Assembly (NCBI GenBank): GCA_020723935.1
Contig: DYHY01000024.1
Location: forward strand, 1-11,892
Direction: 5' to 3'
DNA from: Candidatus Micrarchaeum sp.
GTDB taxonomy: Archaea > SpSt-1190 > DYHY01
Length of the DNA: 11,892 nt
Shown here in pieces: positions 7,455 through 11,892 of this stretch. The position numbers and the translations under genes were made by a program. The notes beneath the pieces were generated by a model. That model was given only the letters and a program-made list of their open reading frames with translations. It had not been told where the DNA came from and did no database searches. Each line of letters opens with the position of its first letter. Position 1 is the stretch's first letter.

Positions 7455-8441
7455 GTGAAACCAACGGGCAAGGCGAAGGCACCTGCGACGGCGGCTCCGG
7501 TCAGGGAGGCAAGAATAATCTCGTTCGTATCCGGAAAGGGGGGCGTCGGCAAGACCACCATCGTCTCGAACCTGGGAGTCATCCTCGCAAGCGAGTTCAA
7601 GAAAAGGGTCCTCCTCATCGACGGGAACATAAGCACCGCGAACCTCGGGATACACCTCGGCTTCATCAAGTCCCCTGTCTCCATCCAGGACCTCATCGAC
7701 GACACGATAAAGACCTACCAGGCGGTCTACGTGCACCGCTCAGGCCTGCACATAATACCCGCGTCCCTGTCCCTGGAGCACGAGCAGCACGACTACGGCG
7801 CGCACCTCCTAGCCAAGCGCTTCATCAAGATAATATCCGACATCAGCCACGAGTACGACTTCATCCTGATAGACGGGGCGGCCGGGATAAGCGGCGAGGC
7901 CAAGGCCGCGGTCGCCGCAAGCGACGAGGTCGTGGTGATAACAGTACCGGAGATCCCGACCGTGACCGCGGCCGTCAAGGTCGTGGAGGTTGCCCACCTC
8001 CTAGAGGTCCCGGTGGCGGGCCTCGTCGTCAACAGGGTCCGGCGGAACAAGACGGCCGACCTCCCGCTCCCGGAGATAGAGAAGGCGTGCGGCGTCCCGA
8101 TACTTGCCACCATCCCCGAGGACGAGGCGGTCAGGGAGAGCACGGCGATGCGGGACCCCGTGTGCTCGTGCAGGCCGCGCTCCCACGCTTCCGGCTCGCT
8201 ACGCAGGCTGGCCGCCAGGATGGCGGGCGCGGAGGACGAGGGCAGGAAATCGGCCGGAGTGTTTGAAAGGCTTAAAATACAGTTCTTCCCTGAGAAGGGC
8301 ACCGGCGGGGGCCGCAAGGCCGAAACGGTCGCAAAGGCGCAGGCCCCCGGGACGAAGTTCGTCCTGGTGCTGGCATCCCCCGCTCCCGCGGAGGCGCCCG
8401 GGAGAAGGGACGGCAAGGGCGGCAAGCAGCAGGCGAAATGA
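7455..8441 (+). CDS. MinD/ParA-family deviant Walker A ATPase
   Basis: A 328-residue cytoplasmic P-loop ATPase starting with GTG. The deviant Walker A motif GKGGVGKTT is at residues 27-35, with signature lysine K28 and P-loop lysine K33. Switch I reads LLIDGNISTANLG (53-65), in which the second Asp of the usual D-x-D is Asn58. Switch II/Walker B reads YDFILIDGAAGI (134-145). NRV at 193-195 and IPEDEAVREST (220-230) match the MinD pattern, and the length suits MinD plus a tail. MinD-type proteins dimerise on the membrane when ATP-bound and position other complexes; archaeal paralogues place archaella and chemoreceptor arrays. Residues about 268-281 (GVFERLKIQFFPEK) look like a short amphipathic membrane-binding helix, followed by an unusual Gly/Ala/Lys-rich tail of about 47 residues. 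No minE or chemotaxis gene is in view. Lying between two giant surface glycoproteins, it is most simply read as part of their system. Exact subfamily uncertain. Confidence 0.9.
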   Translation: MKPTGKAKAPATAAPVREARIISFVSGKGGVGKTTIVSNLGVILASEFKKRVLLIDGNISTANLGIHLGFIKSPVSIQDLIDDTIKTYQAVYVHRSGLHIIPASLSLEHEQHDYGAHLLAKRFIKIISDISHEYDFILIDGAAGISGEAKAAVAASDEVVVITVPEIPTVTAAVKVVEVAHLLEVPVAGLVVNRVRRNKTADLPLPEIEKACGVPILATIPEDEAVRESTAMRDPVCSCRPRSHASGSLRRLAARMAGAEDEGRKSAGVFERLKIQFFPEKGTGGGRKAETVAKAQAPGTKFVLVLASPAPAEAPGRRDGKGGKQQAK

Positions 8442-8472
8442 GGATGACGTAAAGACGGACACTGCGAAGAGG

Positions 8473-11400
8473 ATGACGACGGCGACGCTTCGGCATCGCG
8501 GTAGCCCGGCTCTCGCAGCGGCGGCAGCCCTCGTCCTCGCAATCCTGCTCCTCCCTGCATTCCCGGCGGACCCGGACATTGTGGCGGGGAACGCGACTTT
8601 CTTCTACGCGAACGGCACGCCCAGGCAGGCTGTCCAGGGCGTAATCATGGACCGCCTCCTCGTCCACTTCCACTTCAACAGCTCCTTCCCCGGGAACCTC
8701 TCGGCGATACTCCTGGATTCCTCCGAGTACGTCCTTCCCGCCAGCTACAGCTGCGCCAACTGGAACCTGTGGGGCCTTTCCCCTTCCGCATCCCCGGCGA
8801 CGAACTCAAGCTACACACATCCGGTGTCCTTCGACTGGCAGGGCCTCTCGAACGGGACGGGCCTTGTCCGCTGCGATATGACGAGCCTCGGATGGTCCAA
8901 CGGGACGGACGTCGGGGCGCTCTGGAACTTCCCGGCCGGCTACCCGGTCTCGACGGCAGGCTTCAACAGCACCGTCTTCTCCTACTCACCCCGCTTCTTC
9001 CTAGAAATCCACAATTTCCACATATCCCCTGCCTTCCCGCCGGCGAACCGGACAGTCAGCCTGGGGGTCTTGGGGATTTTCGTGCTCGACAACTTCACGG
9101 TCGTCTACACGCCTCAGGCGACCTACCAGCTGACAGTCCCCTTCCCGAGGCCCGTCTCCTCCGCCCACCCGCTCGTCCCCCAGCAGGCCAACTTCAGCGC
9201 CGGGCAGAACGTCTCCCTTTTCAGGGTGCCGATCGCCAGCGCGTACGGGAACGTCTCCTTCAACGTGAGCCGCATCGCCATAAGGCTCTCTTCTCCTGAC
9301 GTGTCTAGGGTCGATGTCTACAATTCCAACAATATGACAATCCCCCTCGGCACCAATTCGTCCCTCTTCAACAGGACGTACGTCCTCGTGGCCGTCGGGA
9401 ACTCCAGCGTCTTCGACATCACAGTCGCGGCGACCCTCGCATCCGCCCCTTCGGCAAACGCCTCCGCGTACGGCCTCAACGCGACCCTCAACACTTCGGA
9501 GATAGAATACTATGCGGGCCTTTCGGCGACAGGCGGGGTTCCTGTCTTGATCCAGACCTCCGACCTCAACTCGACCGTCTCGACGTCCAGGGTCGGCTTC
9601 CACTCGATGTCATTCTCGTCCAGCCTTTCCCAGGAGCCCGTCCTCTTCACGCGCAGCCAGGGCAGGGCGTTCAACTTCACGCTCAATTCGACCGGCCAGG
9701 ACCCCTTCGCGTACGTCGAGGTGGTCCCGCAGGCGTCCGGATACGCGCTTAACAACCTCTCCGTCTGGATGCCCGCCGCCGGGAACGCCTCCGCGTCTTG
9801 GACCTGCTTCAGGAATTCCACCGCCCTCGGGACTTGCTGGGGCTGGTGGAACCCGGGCGATTCGGCGGTCGTCCAGGTCAACGCGACGGCGCCCGCATCC
9901 TCTGGGAACTTCAGCTGGACCGTGCGCGCGTACAACACCCAAGGGGCACCCTACGTCAACGCATCCGCCTTCAACACGACCTCCCAGTCCGCGCCCGCCC
10001 TCAACGTCACGGTGCAGACCGCCCTCCCGGGCAACATCACAGGGGGCCAGAGCGCGGTGCAGGTGGTGTTCCTCCTCAACAACTCCGGCGAAGCCGCGGC
10101 AGCCAACGTCTACCCCAACGTGTCCGTGGCGTATTCCAACTCGTCGATCGCGAACATAACGATGACCTCCTCGTTCTCGCCCCAGTCCGTCGCCGGCAAC
10201 TCGACGGCGTCTTACACTGTGACCTTCAACACCCCGGCGAACCTCTCGAGCGGCAACATAACGGTGACCTTCAACGTCACCGGCCAGGACGCGAACTCCG
10301 GTGCGAACGTCACGAGCAGCACGGCGTCGTCAGCGGCTTTCGTCGTGCAGGGCGCATCTGTCCAGATAGCTTACCTGACGCTGGACAAGGCGACGGCGTA
10401 CTCCTCGGGGAATTTCACCCTCGCGGTCGCGGTGTTCAACCCGGGATCAACCGTGCTCCAGGGAATAACCTATGCCCTCTCGCCCTCCGCCGCGATAGGC
10501 CTCTCCGCCGCGACGGTCTCCCCGCCCGTCGCCAACGGCTCCTCGTTCTCCAACTTCAGCTTCGCCGTGTTCGTCGCCTCCGGGGCGCAGGCCGGGACCT
10601 ACCAGGTCAACCTGACCGTGACGGGCAAGGATTCGGTATCCGGCGCCGCCATCTCGGCGACGGCGGACTTCAACATAACAATAGAGAACCTCTACGCGAT
10701 ATCCGTCGCCCCCGACAACATAACGGGCGCCGAGGCGGGGAAGAACGTCACATTCACCCTGACGGTAAGCGCCAAGGACGGCGTCCTGCACCGGAACGTC
10801 GCGCCCCTGTTCACGAACACCTCCTCCTGCTGCTCCTTCTCGTACGGCGGGGCGCAGAACGTCTCCGCGGACTCGGCAGTGTTCTCAGTCGTCCTCTCGC
10901 CCTACGAGAACATGACGGCGAACAGGACCGTGCGCATGGTGTACGTACAGGTCGCCTCCTCCGACGGCTCGGTTTCGGAGAAGAGGCTCGTGACGATCGA
11001 GGCGCTGCCGCGCGTCTTCTGCGGCGACGTCGGGCAGGCCTGCTGCCCCGGGAGCCCCAAGTGCAACGAGGGAGGACTCTGCTGTAGCAACCTCTGCAGG
11101 CAGGTCGCGACGGGCAAGTGCTGCCAGGACACCTGGAAGATAGCCGCCATCTGCTGCGCCGACTCGGAGTGCTCTGGCGGCAACGTCTGCTACGCGGCGA
11201 ACAACACGTGCGGGCCAAAGCCCCTCACCTCCGATGACCTGAACTCCCAGATATCCGAGATCCAGAAGAGGATCGACGCGCTCAAGCAGGCCATAGAGGA
11301 GGCGAGGCAGAGCCACAAGGCCGTCGGAACCGCCCTCACGTTCCTGGACACCGCCGAGCTCAAAGCCAAGCAGGCCGGGATACTTGTGTCCCAAAACAAG

Positions 11401-11892
11401 CTCCCCGACGCCAAGACGATGATAGACGAGGTGAACGACCTCCTTTCCAAGACGGACGACGCGATAACCGCCGCTCCGGAGGATTCTGGCGGAGGCCTCC
11501 TCCTGCCAATAATATTCATCGCGGTGGTGTTCCTGGGCTTCGGGGCCGCGGGCTACTACTACATGCAGAAGGGCAAGTCCTCCTTCCCGGCGCAGGGGCA
11601 GGGGCAGGGGCAGCAGCATACGCCCATGGGCCCGCCCGGAACCGGAAAGCCCTCAGGCCCTCCCGGCAGATACCCGGGCGGGTTCCCGGGCCAGGCCCCT
11701 TCATTCGGCTTCAACCCTGCCCAGAGGCAGCAACATTTCCCCGGCGCCCAGAAGCCACCCCAGCAACAGCAGGCTTATTATCCGCCGACTTCATACTACC
11801 AGATGAGGGGGCTTGCCCCGGTGCAGCAGAACTGGGGATCTTGGAAGATGCCCCGGGGGCAGCAACAACAACAGCAACAACAACAGCAACAA
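8473..11892 (+). CDS. Second giant surface glycoprotein with Cys-rich module and polyQ cytoplasmic tail (3' partial)
   Basis: The frame stays open for 1140 codons to the last base with no stop, so the C-terminus is missing. Residues 1-32 are a signal peptide (Arg/His-rich start, Ala/Leu core, cleavage after AFPA). A long beta-rich ectodomain follows, including two related beta-sandwich repeats (about 507-626 and 627-738) and a domain with a vicinal cysteine pair (about 741-846). Residues 850-913 hold 14 cysteines including four CC doublets, probably a disulfide knot. Residues about 917-1000 form a charged helical stalk, about 1009-1030 a transmembrane helix (LLLPIIFIAVVFLGFG), and the rest a Q/G/P/Y-rich cytoplasmic tail ending in 11 glutamines. 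About 54 N-x-S/T sequons lie before the stalk and none after the membrane helix. ATG 8473 is chosen because the signal peptide begins there; no earlier in-frame start follows the MinD-like stop, 31 bases upstream. No good Shine-Dalgarno site is seen. Likely a surface or adhesion protein co-transcribed with the MinD-like gene. Confidence 0.88.
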   Translation, partial: MTTATLRHRGSPALAAAAALVLAILLLPAFPADPDIVAGNATFFYANGTPRQAVQGVIMDRLLVHFHFNSSFPGNLSAILLDSSEYVLPASYSCANWNLWGLSPSASPATNSSYTHPVSFDWQGLSNGTGLVRCDMTSLGWSNGTDVGALWNFPAGYPVSTAGFNSTVFSYSPRFFLEIHNFHISPAFPPANRTVSLGVLGIFVLDNFTVVYTPQATYQLTVPFPRPVSSAHPLVPQQANFSAGQNVSLFRVPIASAYGNVSFNVSRIAIRLSSPDVSRVDVYNSNNMTIPLGTNSSLFNRTYVLVAVGNSSVFDITVAATLASAPSANASAYGLNATLNTSEIEYYAGLSATGGVPVLIQTSDLNSTVSTSRVGFHSMSFSSSLSQEPVLFTRSQGRAFNFTLNSTGQDPFAYVEVVPQASGYALNNLSVWMPAAGNASASWTCFRNSTALGTCWGWWNPGDSAVVQVNATAPASSGNFSWTVRAYNTQGAPYVNASAFNTTSQSAPALNVTVQTALPGNITGGQSAVQVVFLLNNSGEAAAANVYPNVSVAYSNSSIANITMTSSFSPQSVAGNSTASYTVTFNTPANLSSGNITVTFNVTGQDANSGANVTSSTASSAAFVVQGASVQIAYLTLDKATAYSSGNFTLAVAVFNPGSTVLQGITYALSPSAAIGLSAATVSPPVANGSSFSNFSFAVFVASGAQAGTYQVNLTVTGKDSVSGAAISATADFNITIENLYAISVAPDNITGAEAGKNVTFTLTVSAKDGVLHRNVAPLFTNTSSCCSFSYGGAQNVSADSAVFSVVLSPYENMTANRTVRMVYVQVASSDGSVSEKRLVTIEALPRVFCGDVGQACCPGSPKCNEGGLCCSNLCRQVATGKCCQDTWKIAAICCADSECSGGNVCYAANNTCGPKPLTSDDLNSQISEIQKRIDALKQAIEEARQSHKAVGTALTFLDTAELKAKQAGILVSQNKLPDAKTMIDEVNDLLSKTDDAITAAPEDSGGGLLLPIIFIAVVFLGFGAAGYYYMQKGKSSFPAQGQGQGQQHTPMGPPGTGKPSGPPGRYPGGFPGQAPSFGFNPAQRQQHFPGAQKPPQQQQAYYPPTSYYQMRGLAPVQQNWGSWKMPRGQQQQQQQQQQQ
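9991..10686 (+). repeat. Two tandem beta-sandwich repeats in the second glycoprotein
   Basis: Units at 9991-10350 and 10351-10686 (about 120 and 112 residues) share a layout and a closing motif. The first ends FNVTGQDANSGANVTSSTA and the second NLTVTGKDSVSGAAISATA, that is, VTG-x-D followed by SGA and TA. They resemble CARDB/NEW3-type domains, which often form stalks in archaeal surface proteins. The relation rests on visual alignment. Confidence 0.5.
11860..11892 (+). repeat. CAA/CAG run encoding polyglutamine at the window edge
   Basis: Eleven consecutive Gln codons (CAG CAA CAA CAA CAG CAA CAA CAA CAG CAA CAA) run to the final base. The interruption of CAA by CAG every fourth codon gives a 12-base period. 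A related low-complexity patch of three CAGGGG units (QGQGQG) lies at 11593-11610. Such repeats can vary in length by slippage and can also stop a short-read assembly. Confidence 0.85.

Noticed and set aside
7370-8266. A 298-codon plus-strand open frame overlapping the MinD-like gene.
   Set aside because: The MinD frame carries the P-loop and switch motifs. This frame is Arg/Pro/Gly-rich and domainless.
8272-8279. TTAAAATA inside the MinD-like gene as a possible internal promoter for the second glycoprotein.
   Set aside because: It encodes conserved-looking residues of the candidate membrane helix (RLKI) and would leave a leader of about 170 bases, unlike the other genes here. Not excluded, but not supported.
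9798-11087. A 429-codon plus-strand frame, with minus-strand frames such as 9001-9603 and 10885-11619.
   Set aside because: They overlap the long open glycoprotein frame from 8473, which has coherent sequons, cysteines and a membrane helix. The others are compositional shadows.
11629-11649. GPPGTGK in the glycoprotein tail resembling an AAA+ Walker A motif.
   Set aside because: It is followed by Pro, not Ser/Thr, lies in a repetitive Pro/Gly tail with no Walker B or ATPase fold, and is best explained by composition.

Overview
The window looks archaeal. It is GC-rich (roughly 60% by eye). AT-rich TATA-like boxes sit about 27-38 bases before three of the chosen starts and about 34 before a fourth, which means leaderless or nearly leaderless mRNAs. 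Arg AGG and Ile ATA codons are freely used. There is an archaeal-type MinD-like ATPase and a Cas4/RecB-like nuclease with four cysteines placed for an iron-sulfur cluster. Three membrane-anchored exported proteins carry N-x-S/T sequons only on the side predicted to be extracellular. A DPANN-type archaeon is a reasonable guess, but the lineage is inferred from style and not from any marker gene.

Layout. Bases 1-110 hold an inverted repeat and a promoter. A UlaG-like metallo-beta-lactamase-fold hydrolase (111-788, +) converges on a PD-(D/E)XK nuclease (785-1966, -), and the two TAG stops share one CTAG. Next, also on the minus strand, is an exported GIFT-domain (GldG/IFT52-like) single-pass membrane protein (2012-3406). 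A 146-base divergent promoter region separates it from a plus-strand cluster: a 1298-residue surface glycoprotein with Ig-like repeats and a C-terminal membrane anchor (3553-7449), a MinD-like P-loop ATPase five bases later (7455-8441), and a second giant surface glycoprotein (8473 to beyond the window end, at least 1140 residues). The last gene has no stop in the window. It carries a signal peptide, beta-sandwich repeats, a 14-cysteine module, a helical stalk, a membrane segment and a Q/P/G-rich cytoplasmic tail that runs into polyglutamine at the last base.

How the genes may work together (inference). The three exported proteins share one design: signal peptide, glycosylated ectodomain, helical or coiled-coil stalk, one transmembrane helix, and a low-complexity or charged cytoplasmic tail. 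A MinD-like ATPase with a candidate C-terminal membrane-binding helix lies between the two largest, in the same direction and closely packed. The most interesting reading is an undescribed cell-surface assembly whose placement or assembly is organised from the cytoplasmic face by the MinD-like protein. The hydrolase and nuclease look like ordinary neighbours. No tRNA, rRNA, CRISPR array or insertion sequence was seen.
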